From Auricularia sp. M13 (Eukaryota; Basidiomycota; Agaricomycetes; Auriculariales; Auriculariaceae), in contig CM073193.1 in the NCBI GenBank assembly GCA_037042915.1, positions 5,208,001 to 5,272,000 of the forward strand: DNA of 64,000 nucleotides, in the 5' to 3' direction. This document shows, piece by piece, positions 1-10,543 of the stretch (positions are counted from its first letter, which is position 1; each line of letters starts with the position of its first letter). Under the pieces are notes generated by a model. It was given only the letters and a program-made list of their open reading frames with translations. It had not been told where the DNA came from and did no database searches. The position numbers and the translations under genes were made by a program.

Positions 1-539
1 AACTCTAAACGGCCTTTGTCTGTTCCAGCGCGTCTGCGCCGGCACGATCGCGGACTCGGACACCAGTCTGAGCTCGTTTTCCGGGAGCGAATCGTCCCCG
101 AACGTCGGTGCGCCCGCATTTCAGGCCGCCTCGATGAAGCTGGCCACAGCGTACAAAAACTTTGTCAGTTCGGCATCTCCGGCAACTGTGATCTGAATCT
201 GACTCCGCGCCTTTGCAGTTTCTCCCACCACATTTGCGCGAGCACCCATTTTTCTCGTTGACCCGGAAGCAGGATTGGATGTCCAGCGAAGCCTTTGCCG
301 CGTACATCCTCGACAAATCGACGCGCCCGGCCACCGCTACGCCCACAGTTATCACCGTCCAGGGCGTCCAGCGCACGATCAGCGGCTCCATACGCTGCGC
401 CCATGGGCTGTCCGACCCTGAATTCGTGATTGACATCGGCGACGACGACGACGGCGATGTTGACGACGCTATGGATATCGACCTCCCAACCTGCCGCGAA
501 CCACCGGGCAAGCGAAAGCGCCATTCCGCCAGCGTTTAA
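1..539 (+). CDS. 3' end of an unidentified gene (partial)
   Basis: The window opens inside an intron whose acceptor is at 26-28. One exon runs 29-163 and the last exon 219-539, joined across a 55-nt GT-AG intron (164-218) with a CTGAC-like branch site near the acceptor. Both exons are open in one frame, giving about 151 residues. The product is Ser-rich at first, then contains a stretch around FLPPHLREHPFF, and ends in an acidic run (DIGDDDDGD) followed by a basic tail (GKRKRHSASV) that could act as a nuclear localisation signal. I do not recognise the family and the 5' part lies outside the window. The shared frame across the intron and the typical intron length support it being real. Confidence 0.55.
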
Positions 540-1403
540 CGATTTGCCGTTAGGTCTCCAGGGCATCTGTACTATTACTCCTCGTGTATGTACACTAGAG
601 ACGGCCACCGAATCAGCATTGCCGCTTTCCTTTGACGCAGTACGAAGTCACGCGCATCGTTCCCGCATCGCAAGAGCCAGTCCCTGCGAAATCGCACTGC
701 GCCAATCCCAAGCTTTTCTAGTCGCTTGGAGGATCTCCCCGCGACTAGCCATGAAGGACTTCCCTTCGACTTGCCACGCTAGTCGCCATCCCAGTGGGGG
801 GTACACACACTCTCGCTGACTTATTTAGTTAATCAGGTATCCCCGCCGGTATACGTTGCAAACGTCCAGCTCAGAGTCGCTGGAGACTGGGAATCTCGGA
901 GAGCTTATATAAGCAAGTCGGGTCAGTCGGAACGAAATTTGGTCGGGATCCACCGTTGCTACTTGCGTTCTTTCCTAGTTCTTGACGTCCGGAGTGGTGA
1001 CACCCCCGTTGACACCGCCGTCGCTGTAGGCAGCGACAAACTTGATTCATAGGATGCTGTTGTCATCCCATGACGAGCGCGTCGCGACGCGCCTGATGCT
1101 ACCATCTGCTGGAACTTGCTCGTGCTTCTACGTTCGCTCGACCGCCCACTGTCGACGACTAGGACCTTGTCCAGGTAGTCATTCACCGATTCTGCTCGTA
1201 TCACCGGTACTCTCTCTGCTTGTCTGATTGCAGACTGCTTGCTGGCTTCTTGCGGGCTCACAGGAGGTTTGTGATCGGACGTGGCAGAAATCAGATCTAC
1301 GGTCGGACACGCACAGCATGAGGGGCAAACCAAAGAACGACGGCTATATCATGCCTGCAGGAAACGCAGCTGACTTCCTCGTGCCACTTTCCTTTTCACG
1401 TCG
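540..1403. other. Intergenic region with a TATA-like site
   Basis: No convincing coding exon. A TATA-like sequence (TTATATAA) lies near 905-912, about 0.5 kb before the ATG at 1404. If it is used, a long or spliced 5' UTR would be needed. Confidence 0.4.
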
Positions 1404-3454
1404 ATGGTGCTGCACGCATCTCGTGGACTCTCTGACTCTCTCGGCGCGGCCTCGTCCAGTAGGCCATCTACTGCAGACTCCCAACGCATACCGCCGAAGA
1501 ATCCTCCTAGGTCGACGCGTTACAGATATGTGGTACGCGACGGAGCAACGGCTGGCTCCCTGTCATACTCAAAGACTATCAGGTGAACGAGCTGCCGCCA
1601 GCACTTCCGCCTCCCACTGGCGACCTGCCACCGACACCACCGCAGACCACGTTCACGCGTTTCACGTCGCAACCCGTTCCTTACACACCTACATCGGCAA
1701 CGACGAGCACGGGCTCTGTCCCCTTCTCGCCAGGCGGCACCGTTAGTCTGAGCGACTCGCAGCCCGCCTCGCCGCCTCCCCGCCCACCTCGCTCGACATC
1801 ACGCCCCGCGCCGCCATCACGCGCGGCGACTCCAACGCCAGGGTCGATGCTGGACGTGCCGGCGAAGCAGATGCGCCGGCGCTCCCGCTCGCTCGGGTCG
1901 TTGCCGTCTTCGTCGGCGGACCCGCCTCCGTACGATGGCATCGTGAATCCGCGCTTGAATAGGGGCGGCCCCTCTTCCGCTGTCGCTGCGAACGGTGTTG
2001 GCGGCCGCGCGCGGTCCGGGACAGACGCCGCCGCATCAGCGCCCCTATCACGAGCCGGCGCCTCGGATTATCATCTCTCGGCGGCCAGAGACTTTGAGGG
2101 GCGAGCGCCTTCGCCGGCCACGACGCTGGCAACTGCGCGTTCAGGCTCGCCGATGATGACGCTGGCCGCAGCCGCGCGCTCGGACTCGCCCTGCGTCATG
2201 ACGGCGCTCGCTGGAGATGCTGGGACCGTGCGGCGCACACTGCGCAGGATGTCCAAGTCGCTCACGCAGCTACGCGCCCGGTCCAAGAGCAGAGACCGCG
2301 TCCCTCCGTCCGAGCTGTTCAGGCCGCTCGTCACGGTTATCCCGCCCATGCCAGACAAGGCGCCGCCGCGTCCCGACGACCAACCATCTGACATTGCGTT
2401 GATTGCTAGCGCACTGCGGGCGGCCGCCGCGCTGGACGACTCGTCGCTGGGCCATGCGCCGCCGGTCATGCAGAGCAGCTCCATGGAGACCGATCAGCTT
2501 GCCATCAACCCCCCGCGCCCCGCTCCCAGACCGCCGGTGTCGTCTTCCAAGGGCGATCCCTCGCTCGGGAAGGCGCCTCTAGCTGCGCGGGACGATTCGG
2601 CGGTCAGGGAGCGCGTCCTCACGCATGGTCTCAAGCGCGTCTCGCGCTCCTACACAAACCTCCGCGTGATGACGACGCCCGATGCGCTGCAGGCCGAGGC
2701 GCAGGCGACGCAACGTCTGCAGGCCGAACCGCAATCCCAGTCGCAGTCTCGAGCTCAGGCGGCTGACGCTAAACGTTCGCACTCCTCCCATCCGCACCCC
2801 CGCGCGCCTGCGGCCGATCCTATGGCGATTATCACGACGGCAGCTCCAGAGCCCAACAGCGACAGCAAGAGCAAGAGCAAGCACCGGCGTGGGATGCCCA
2901 TGCAACCGACTCCGCCGCACACGCCGCCGAGCCCGGCGCCAATCGGCGAGCAGCCCATCCCGGCCTCGCGCAAGGCGCGCAGCCCGATCTCCGCGCGCAT
3001 GAACCTCAAGGGCATGTCGCCCATGGCGATGATGACGACATTCGCGCCGCGCGCGTCGACGCGCGACTCCAACTCTAGCCGCAGCACCTATTCGAGCAGC
3101 TCGAGTCCCAGCCCGAGCCCGGGCTGGAGCCCCATGACGCCGCGCTCGAGCTCGGATCGCGAGAGGTCGATTTCCGTCAAGGGATCGCCTCCGTTCACGC
3201 CGAGTTCCAGCTTTTCATCCAGCCACGTTCGCGCTGGTAGTTCGAGCACCAGCGGCAAAGCTTCGCCGATGTTCAACCTCAGCGCGAACGCGAGCGCGAG
3301 CTCGGTGCGGCTGCCGCTGAGCATCCCGCGAGAGCGTGAGCGCCTGCCACCCACGACCGTCGTCAGTCCCGTTGACCCTGTCGCAGCGTCCGACAACCGC
3401 ATTTCGTTCCTCAAGCCCGCTATGGTCCGGCCGTTCATGGGGAAGCGCATCTGA
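1404..3454 (+). CDS. Ser/Pro-rich disordered protein, 666 aa
   Basis: Exon 1 is 1404-1532, intron 1533-1582 (50 nt, GTACGC donor, CAG acceptor), exon 2 1583-3454. The second exon has no in-frame ATG near its start, so the first exon is needed; the junction is phase 0 and reads RYRYV-VNELPP. The protein is low complexity throughout: proline-rich N terminus, many SP and TP dipeptides, short basic RRSRSLGS-like and RRMSKSLTQL-like segments that resemble kinase or 14-3-3 target sites, and a more ordered C terminus ending FMGKRI. Two internal stretches share the pattern R-x-SKSLTQLR / RVSRSYTNLR, suggesting an ancient internal repeat. I see no catalytic domain. The role is unknown; a scaffold or signalling substrate is only a guess. 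Confidence 0.7.
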
Positions 3455-4047
3455 TTTTCGCAATTTGATAGGGAGCTGTGACGGCTACATGAAGTAACGA
3501 TGGCCAAGATTAGTTGTAACTTATCAACTCTGCTCCGATTGTACGCGCTGTTGTACGGTTTAGTTCTCTTAGTCGGTCGATTGTATTGACTGGCCGCCTG
3601 TGGCATTCCGCTTGTACATACTGTAAACCTTACACTCGCTTAACACACACGTTCGCTCTCTCATCGCTGTAACATTGGCGGAATGGATCACAGATTCTGC
3701 CACGACGCAGCTATCTCTCATGAACTGTTACTAGTGTCCTTGGTCAATGCGTTTCAATGCACTGTCCAGGCCTTACGAAGTCCGCAGTCGGTGAATCATG
3801 GTCGCGTGCGAGAGCATCCGTTGACAACGGCTCTGAATCCTCAATGGATTTTTCTTGTCCCCACTACACTGAGATACACATTACTCATGCATAAGATTCA
3901 AACAGTTGAAAGGGGGATACGCATCCGGATCAGCGTGATGGTAAGAGTGTTTGGGTGAACATTAAACGCTCCGCCAAAGCTGCCGGACGGCGGATATCAA
4001 CTGATTGCACTCAGTGGGCAACGACCACCTCTCGCCCACTGCTGCCG
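3455..4047. other. Intergenic; distal part belongs to duplicated block A
   Basis: No gene seen. From about 3910 onward the sequence resembles the region upstream of the F-box copy at 22-23 kb (reverse strand, about 23660-23500), so the duplication includes the promoter. Confidence 0.5.
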
Positions 4048-4054
4048 TATAAAG
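4048..4054 (+). promoter_or_regulatory. TATA box of F-box gene copy 1
   Basis: TATAAAG in the context gccgTATAAAGC, about 106 bp before the ATG at 4160. The same context occurs at 23506-23500 on the minus strand, and a shorter version before the third copy at 44813. Confidence 0.6.
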
Positions 4055-4159
4055 CTAGCGCGGGCTGCCCGCGTTCCCATCGATTTCATCTGACACCCTC
4101 CTGCTGCTGTCAAAGCTGCTTTTCCTGCTACAATCCGCTCTTAAACATCTGAAATCACT

Positions 4160-5471
4160 ATGGCGGATGTATACTGCTTTGTACGTTGATTCTATCTGAC
4201 ACGGGCGGGCTGGCTGACACAGCTGATTAGTTGTGCGGGGCGAACGCTCTGGTTGCCGAGGCGCTCGAGGTAAATTAAGCATCACCAGTCTCCTCAGCAA
4301 TTATTGACCACCGTTCCATTACACAGGGAGAGATCGCCAACGCATGCGACGATTTACGGCCGGGCGGGCCCCCTCCGCCACCATCGAGCGCATTCCACTT
4401 CACGCCAGAGGATGTAGAATGGCAGCAGGACCTGTGTCTTCTTGGCCCGTTGGACGAGCACCATTCGGAACTTTTTCAGCCGCTCGAAACGTCGCCAGAC
4501 GCGATTGAGGCCATCGACGTCAAGAGCGTGCGCCTGCTGCGCCCCGTCGTCCCGGGCGGGAACCACGATTACGCTACCGTCGCGAGCCCCTCAGGGCGCG
4601 AGTACAGCGTGACCGGCAACGTCTACCCATTCTTCCACGCTGGCTGCTTCGAAATATTCCAGACGGTTTGCGCGCAGATGGGGCGTGAGTCATGGGTGCT
4701 ACCCGAGCGCGTGCTGTGGGCGGTCATCCGTCGTCAAAATTTCGAGGACCCCGCCATTTCAGCGATCAACGGCGTCATGTACGGCGAGGAGATTGATAAC
4801 ACGCAGGGGAGCGAGTTCGTCCAGCCGCTCGCCAACCTCGAGCTCGCGGGCTACGATGGCATCCCGGAGCCGATTCTTCAATTCCTCCAGCTGTACAATG
4901 ATCTGCATGTACCGCTCAATGTCCTTCAGGGCTGGTGGCTCGGACCTGCCGCATTGTGGATCTTCAAGCGCCCCGATATGTAGGTCTCGCCCGTTCTTTC
5001 AGTGCGGCCAATGCTAATCGTGGTACTAGATTCCCCATCAAGGAAGCCTACAACAACCCATTTCACATGGAGCCTCTCCCACCCTCCGTAGTCGGCACTT
5101 CTCTGCTCGAACGACTGCCCATCGAGCTTCTCACGTCTATCGTTGAAGGATTCGACCTATTCACCGACCTCACTGCGCTCTTGAGCGTCTCGAAAACGAT
5201 CCGCCATATGTTGCTCAACTCCATGGACGCGCTCGTGCACAAGCTCGCGCCGGAATACCTCGTCCCTCCACCATCCCTTCTGCAGCATCTCGAGCAGCCA
5301 GGGCCCTTCCCCTGGCTCCGCTATGCGCATTGGTGCAGATTTTACAGCATCAGTATGCGCAACCGCCGGCGCATCTTTGGCGTGTGCGAACAAATTGTCG
5401 AGATTGCAAAGCAGATGAACGACGAGGAGCTTGGGCAGCCCGAGATAGCCGCGGACATGGAGGTTGAGTGA
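4160..5471 (+). CDS. F-box protein, MADVYC family, copy 1 (384 aa)
   Basis: Four exons: 4160-4180, 4231-4269, 4327-4979, 5030-5471, with introns of 50, 57 and 50 nt. All phases are consistent. The first exon encodes only MADVYCF; joined to exon 2 it gives a CFLC pair, a possible metal-binding knuckle. The large central exon holds an uncharacterised domain with the motifs HDYATVASPSGREY and GNVYPFFHAGCFEIFQ. The F-box lies near the C terminus, about residues 263-305, beginning LLERLPIELL. F-box proteins usually bind Skp1 in SCF ubiquitin ligases; the upstream domain would then be the substrate-binding part (inference). Two paralogues with the same exon plan sit at 22068-23403 (minus) and 44955-46441 (plus). 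This copy is the first gene of block A. Confidence 0.85.
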
Positions 5472-6175
5472 ACGCTGCGCCTCGCCCGCGCCGGCGCTCT
5501 GCAATGCACACGTTCTTCGGGCTGCCGTTGCTGGTCCCTCTTAACTTCTCCACTTTACATGTCTCGTGCTCTCGATCAATTCCTGATTAAAGCTTTACTG
5601 TCCTCTGCTGCTGTCGCCTCTACACATTCCCGTGCACGCCTCACTCTCTCCTTACTCTTGTCTCTCCTCTTTTCCGCTCTCTCCTCGCGATCTCACCATC
5701 CTTTTTCCATTTCCTCGCTACCGCTCGCAATCTCTTGCTTGGCACGGACGCCCGATCTCAGTTCACGAATACCCACACGCTTTCTTGTCTTGCCTCGATA
5801 CACATGCCTGTATCGGCCACACTCGCTCATCTCCTCTATACGCCGCTGCACTCCCCGCGTCCACCTATCCACACTCACTCGCTTCTCTGTATTGCTCTTC
5901 TTGCTTTGGTTCCCTCTCGCTTTCGGCGGTATTTCGTAGCTCCAATCTGTTCATCTTGCTCTCTGCTCGTAGCTCTAGCCTTTCCTACTGTCTTGCTTGC
6001 GTTCAGTCCTTCTCTCCACCTTGCTCATTACCTCTCCTCAGCTCTATCCACTGTCTACTGCTCACTGCTCTGTTCACCTTGTTCACTCTCCATTGCTTAT
6101 TCTTCTACTTCGTCTGGATTTAACGTTTTGATAGCTGATCTTGTTGTCCACTGATTATAAGGTACCTTTTGTCCC
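5472..6175. other. Pyrimidine-rich 3' flank of the F-box gene
   Basis: About 5580-6120 is strongly C/T-biased on the plus strand and open in several frames, but codon content is low complexity and I do not call a gene. The sequence is recognisably related to the complement of about 21300-22050 beside F-box copy 2. Both share the string gaatacccacacgcttt (5767 onward here) and a downstream tcgtagctc-type motif. It is therefore part of the duplicated block. Confidence 0.6.
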
Positions 6176-6269
6176 GTCCTTGATACGCGAGCACATCGTG
6201 CAGAAAGAATAGGACGACGTAGCTCTGCTTGTTGGACATAATGTGGAGCGACCATTCGATGCCCGACAT
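6176..6269 (-). pseudogene. Fragment of a solo tyrosinase C-terminal-domain gene
   Basis: Reading from an ATG at 6269 on the minus strand the product starts MSGIEWSLHIMSNKQSYVVL and reaches FFLHDV. This matches the opening of the intact solo genes at 7300 (minus), 20042 and 33113, which have W-x-L followed by Y/S-x-V-x-FFLG. After about 26 codons the similarity is lost and no second exon follows, so it looks like a truncated relic. It sits just downstream of the intact copy, in the same relative place as the decayed copy at 20787-21249 in block B. Confidence 0.55.
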
Positions 6270-6393
6270 TCGCACGGTTGCAGCAGTCAAGTGTTCATAA
6301 TCCTGACCTTCAGAATCGGGGCAACATGGTATTGCGTGCAACATTAGTAGAGAGCAATCTCAGATTAAAAAGAACAAAATCATAATGATAACT

Positions 6394-7300
6394 CTAATAC
6401 GACAACGGATACAAAGGGTAAGTCGTGCACTCGTTCGCGCGGTTCTGCTCATCAGTCATGCTAAGCACCTCAACCTCGAGCGAACTAATGTCCTTATCCT
6501 GAAAAACGTCTCGTCCCTATACCCCACATAAACGACATCAAATCAGGCGATCAGATCCTTCCCAAACGCAAGATACCGTGCCGCACCGGGGAGTGCCTGC
6601 TTTGTGCACTTCCTGGTGTTTTCGGCATTTCTGGGCCTCACAGGGCCAACTAAACCCCAGGGCGGCCACTGGACCTGGTATTTCCATGAAAATGGGTCTT
6701 ACCCACTTGAATGTACATTCATGGGGCCGCATATTCACTGTGTCGGTTGTAGGAGCTGTCGCGGTCGTCCGGATGGGTATTGCCCTTGCCCGCCTTACCC
6801 ACAAAGTACGGTGCCTTATTTTGTTCTGTTGAACAGTCAACCCAGCCATTATTCTATGCCTTCAAAGGGTTGTCAACTCATTAGAGCCTTCCAAGCTTTC
6901 CGGCGGTCGAAAATGTCGAAACCACCAGGAAGTGCACAAAGTAGGCACTTCCCGGTGCGGCACGGTACGACGCTGCACTCACATTCTCAATCCTCCAATG
7001 CACATTCTGTCTGAGGTACGGCACCACAACATCGGGCGTCAATTCCTCCGCGGTGGAGACCCCTAAGTTCCGCTTGAGCCTGGGATTCTCTAAGTAGATG
7101 ATGCCCGTGATGCTTTCGTCGTCTTCGAGGGGGACGTGCATCATGCTGTAGGTGTACGAGGCGTGCGTCCCGATCATCGTGGCGATGTTGTCATCGCGCC
7201 AGTCGTCCGGGACGGCGCCCAGGAAGAACGTCACCCAGTAGCTCGAGACGAGCTCGTGCTCTTTGGAGCGGACGCGGAGGGACCATGCGATGCGCGACAT
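6394..7300 (-). CDS. Solo tyrosinase C-terminal-domain protein A (146 aa)
   Basis: Exon 1 runs 7300-6983 and exon 2 6516-6394. The product starts MSRIAWSLRV, contains VTFFLGAVPDDW, and exon 1 ends in PYLRQNVHWRIEN. Exon 2 encodes DKDISSLEVEVLSMTDEQ. This matches the last part of the full tyrosinase encoded at 29847-32403, including the intron position right after the HWRI/EWRI motif. No copper-site histidines of the catalytic domain are present. In full-length fungal tyrosinases this C-terminal domain shields the active site until cleaved; a stand-alone version is unusual and its function is unknown. The 466-nt intron is long because a MITE sits in it; without the element it would be about 75 nt. 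The CxxC pair of the parent domain is absent here. The start was chosen by alignment with the paralogues. Confidence 0.7.
6574..6967. mobile_element. MITE with TA target duplication (Tc1/mariner-like ends)
   Basis: Inverted repeats of roughly 55 bp bound the element: left end taccgtgccgcaccggggag at 6574, and the same sequence on the opposite strand ending at 6967, with only a few mismatches. The outermost bases on both sides are TA, consistent with a TA target-site duplication and an element of about 390 bp (6576-6965). No transposase is encoded. The element lies just inside the donor end of the intron of the solo tyrosinase C-terminal gene. The intron of the block B copy (55 nt) lacks it, so the insertion probably followed the duplication. 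Family placement rests only on the TA ends. Confidence 0.75.
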
Positions 7301-8362
7301 TCTCGGGATTCTGTGAGCCTGAGACAACGGGAGGAGGGAAGAAAGTGTTAAGATATGGAGGAGAAAGGATATAAGCCTTTTTTGGCGCGGTGCTAGTACC
7401 GTATTGCCGATCATTCGCCTTCGTTCGGACCGAAGCTCCTCTCCTGCTCAGGAGTTTCAAGCATTGTGCAATGCTCTGCTACAGTTTGAGAATCACGCGC
7501 AGCGACGCGTACACGTACAACAGCCGCAGGGTATGATATCACCTGTACGCTTAACGGCGACGATGGCCACGATCCAGCACTTCGCCGCGTGCGCAAGCCA
7601 GTGCTGAATCGCCTTGATCGGGTCGGGGGACGCGCTGGCAGGCCGTGTTGAGCCCCGCAGGCCGAGGATGGGAGGGAGATGCACGTGCATCAGACCCAAA
7701 CAGTACCTTCGCTGTCGCTGTCGGGACATTGGACAGGGCCCGACACGAGGCGGGGGTGCGGCTGCACTGCTTTGATTGACAACTGCTCGCGTGAGAATCA
7801 TCGTCCGTGCACAGTCACTGAACTGCCTGATCAGAATATCAGGCTCTTTTACTTTTTGGCTCGCGCTGGTCTGAATGGTGTGCATGTGAAGCCAGTGAAG
7901 GAAGTTCCCCGGTCTGTGAGCCGCTGTAAACACGGGGAAATGGAGTGCAACGTGAGCATTTTCATGCACCGCTCCGATCGTGTTTGCAGGGTACCAGGAT
8001 GCAAGGCTCATTATCATTCTGATGTGTAAGTAGCCTGCAGACGCGTGAAACGCACCCCGTCGGGCACGTGAACAAGCAGTTGACTCACCATTTGCGCTGT
8101 TGTGATTTAGTTGTATTTTTTGTTGTGTTCTAGGACACCGCTAGGATGCAGATGGCACTGACTCGGGTGAGAGTATAATAACAAGGACTGAGAGCAGCGG
8201 GGGGAAGCCGCAGAAAACACAAAGGCGCCGACACTGCGGCGCACCGGCAGGCACGGCCCAGCATCCAGCCGCCCAGCAACTCCGCATCCGCTTCTTTGAC
8301 CCGCACCAGCTCACTCATCGCCGCCGCCGCCCGCCCCGAGCCCCCCGCCGCCGCCGAGCACG
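7301..8362. other. Intergenic region, one doubtful ORF
   Basis: A minus-strand frame from an ATG at 8017 stays open to 7493, but it resembles no family I know, has mixed low-complexity content and no paralogue in the window, so I do not call it. A TTATATCC element near 7366-7373 (minus strand) could serve the solo tyrosinase gene starting at 7300. Confidence 0.35.
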
Positions 8363-10543
8363 ATGGCGACGCAGACCTACGACTGGCAGCGCGGCGCCTA
8401 CGTGAGCTCGCCAGGCTTCCTCCGCCAGCCGTCCGCCGGCCAGGTGCGTCCCGCCGTCGCGCGCGTGCTAGCCCTGCTCTGACTCACCGCTCGCCATTGT
8501 CCAGGCATGGCCCCCGAGCCCCTCTAGATCGTTGCGCGTGGCGACAGAGTGGCCCCAGGACCCGCCGCCGCTGCTGCCGTCGACGCCGGCCCATCAGCTG
8601 CCACCGTACAATAGCCCGAGCCAGGCGCTCACCTACCCTGGTGCCGCTCAGACGCACGCGAGGAGCAGCTCGTCGTCCAGCAGCTCCAGTGCGCTGTCGA
8701 CGCCGAAGAACTCGGCGCGCTCGATGCCCGTGCTGCTGCCCGGCTCGCCGACGTTCCAGCATCCGTCGCATGGCTACGACCAAATATGGGTCCCGCCGCC
8801 AGGAACGACGGACGAGGCACCCAGGCGGTACATTAATCTGAAGACAGGGAAGCTCATACCGCCTGATCAGGTCCCGCCGCATCTCAAGATGATTACTGCG
8901 CCGCCTCCGCCGTCGCCCAAGACGCCGCATGATAACCCGCTCGCGCTGACTATGATCGTCCCTGAATCACCTAGCGCTGGTCTTTTCCCGATGCCGCTTC
9001 CCGGTGAAGCGCGCCCGCCGCCCAAGGCGCTGCCTGCTCCACGTAGCGCGCAGCCCAGTCCCGCGCCTCCGTCCTTGCATATAACGCCCGCCTCTCCTCC
9101 CTCGGGACTCCCTGGCAGTCCTGCTCGATCCTATCTGGGCTCTCCTCGCAGTGCATCTCGCCAGGCTACTCCTCATGGCAGCCCGGCTCCAAGTGTCCAT
9201 GGCATGTCTAGTCCGTCGCGGCCGCAGTCGACTCCGCCAATGGCGAGCCCGCGTGCCTCTCCCGCTCCGAGTCTTCGATCAGTCTCTAAGAATCTTTCCC
9301 CGACACGTTCTCATGCTCGCAGTCCTCTGGCTAGTCCTGCAGCGAGCATCAGCGAGATGCTGGGCTCGCCGATGCCACCTGGCAGTCCCATGTCGCTCGT
9401 CGGGCCCAGTCCTCTGCGGGCAGCTATTAGCCCGCCGCACTCGCCCAACAACGACTCGGACTCGGACGCCAGCGTCGGCGCGCAATCGGTCGTGAGCCTG
9501 CTGCGCTCGCCACCGAGGTCGCCGACGCAGGTGCCGCTGCCGACCTCACCGTCCAACAGCAGCGTCCGCTCGGCACTGTCGCCCGTGCCCGTTGGCGCGC
9601 GCTCCCCGCCCCCAGGAAGTGTTCGCTCGCCCACGGGAAGCGTACGGTCGTCTGCGGGAAGCGTGCGCTCGATGGCGAGTGCGCGGTCGGCCAGCGTGCG
9701 CTCGCCACCTCCAGGCAGCGTGCGCTCCGCCGCCTCGCCGCCCCCGGGAAGTATGCACTCTCCCGCGAGCAGTGTGCGATCGCCGCCGCACGCGAGCATG
9801 TACTCGCCGACGGGCAGCAGCACGCGCTCGCCGCTCCCGAGCGTGCATTCACCGACGGGCAGCATGCGCGCTCTGACGCCCACGCAGGGGTCTGTCGCCG
9901 CGAGCCTTCGCAGCGCAGCAGCGTCGCCCGCGGGGAGCGTGCGCCCGCTAAGCCCGGGGCGCGGGTACACCACGCCGGCGCCCAAGTCGCCCGCGTGGGC
10001 GAGTCCCCAGGGCAGCCTGATGTTCGTGCCGGGGACGCCTCGCGCGGACGATTACACGCCGACGCGGACAGAGGTGGCCATCCCGGACGACATGCGCAGC
10101 CTGGAAGCCGACCTGAGCTTGCTCCCGGACGTCGCGTGGCACACGTTCCCGCGCTGGGCGCAGGTGAGCCGCAATGAGAGCTATTTGCGCTTGATTGCGT
10201 CGAATCGGGATGTGGAGGAGAAGTACCAGGCGGACGTTGCTGCGCACCGTGCAGAGGGGAAGGATATCGGTTCGTTACATTTTCTTCCTCTTCTCCCTCA
10301 AATGAACAGCACACTGATCCGAGGACGCTCGCTTTGTCAGAGGAATTGGCGATCCAGAGACACTTGAAGCTGACACGCAACGGCGAGGTGGAGGAGCGCC
10401 GGTTGCTCAAGGATCTGCAGGTGCGCTTCCTGCTGCAGCGCCCCACGGAGGAATACGAGTCGTGGGAGAACGAATTCAAGAACAACGACTCCAAGTTCAT
10501 CGTCCAGGCCATCCAAGAGATCTACACCGGCCACACGGACTGA
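8363..10543 (+). CDS. Ser/Pro/Arg repeat protein with conserved C terminus (682 aa)
   Basis: Three exons: 8363-8443, 8505-10269, 10341-10543; introns of 61 and 71 nt, phases consistent. The start MATQTYDWQRGAYV lies in exon 1. About residues 120-560 are low complexity and dominated by SP/TP dipeptides, including a run of degenerate GSVRSP(P/T) units (about 9590-9880). The last 120 residues are different: predicted helical and charged, with motifs DVAWHTFPRWAQV, EELAIQRHLKLTRNGEVEER and a C terminus FIVQAIQEIYTGHTD. That region is probably the folded, conserved part. I do not recognise a named domain. The repeats resemble multisite phosphorylation or SR-like linkers, but no function can be assigned. 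Confidence 0.75.
9590..9880 (+). repeat. Coding minisatellite, GSVRSP units
   Basis: Repeated codon blocks for SPPPGSVRS / SPTGSVRS and variants (GSMHSP, SSVRSP) occur at short intervals. They are imperfect and in frame, as expected for a coding minisatellite that changes length by slippage. Confidence 0.6.

Noticed and set aside
1583-1585. GTG as start of the frame 1583-3454
   Set aside because: A eukaryotic nuclear gene should start at ATG; a 50-nt intron joins an upstream ATG-started exon (1404-1532) in frame.
5559-6154. Ser/Leu/Cys-rich ORFs after F-box copy 1 (and their complements at 21279-22305)
   Set aside because: Open in all three frames because of strong pyrimidine bias; no domain and no consistent frame between the two homologous flanks.
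7493-8017. Minus-strand ORF of 174 codons
   Set aside because: ATG-started but no motif, no splice context and atypical composition; insufficient support.
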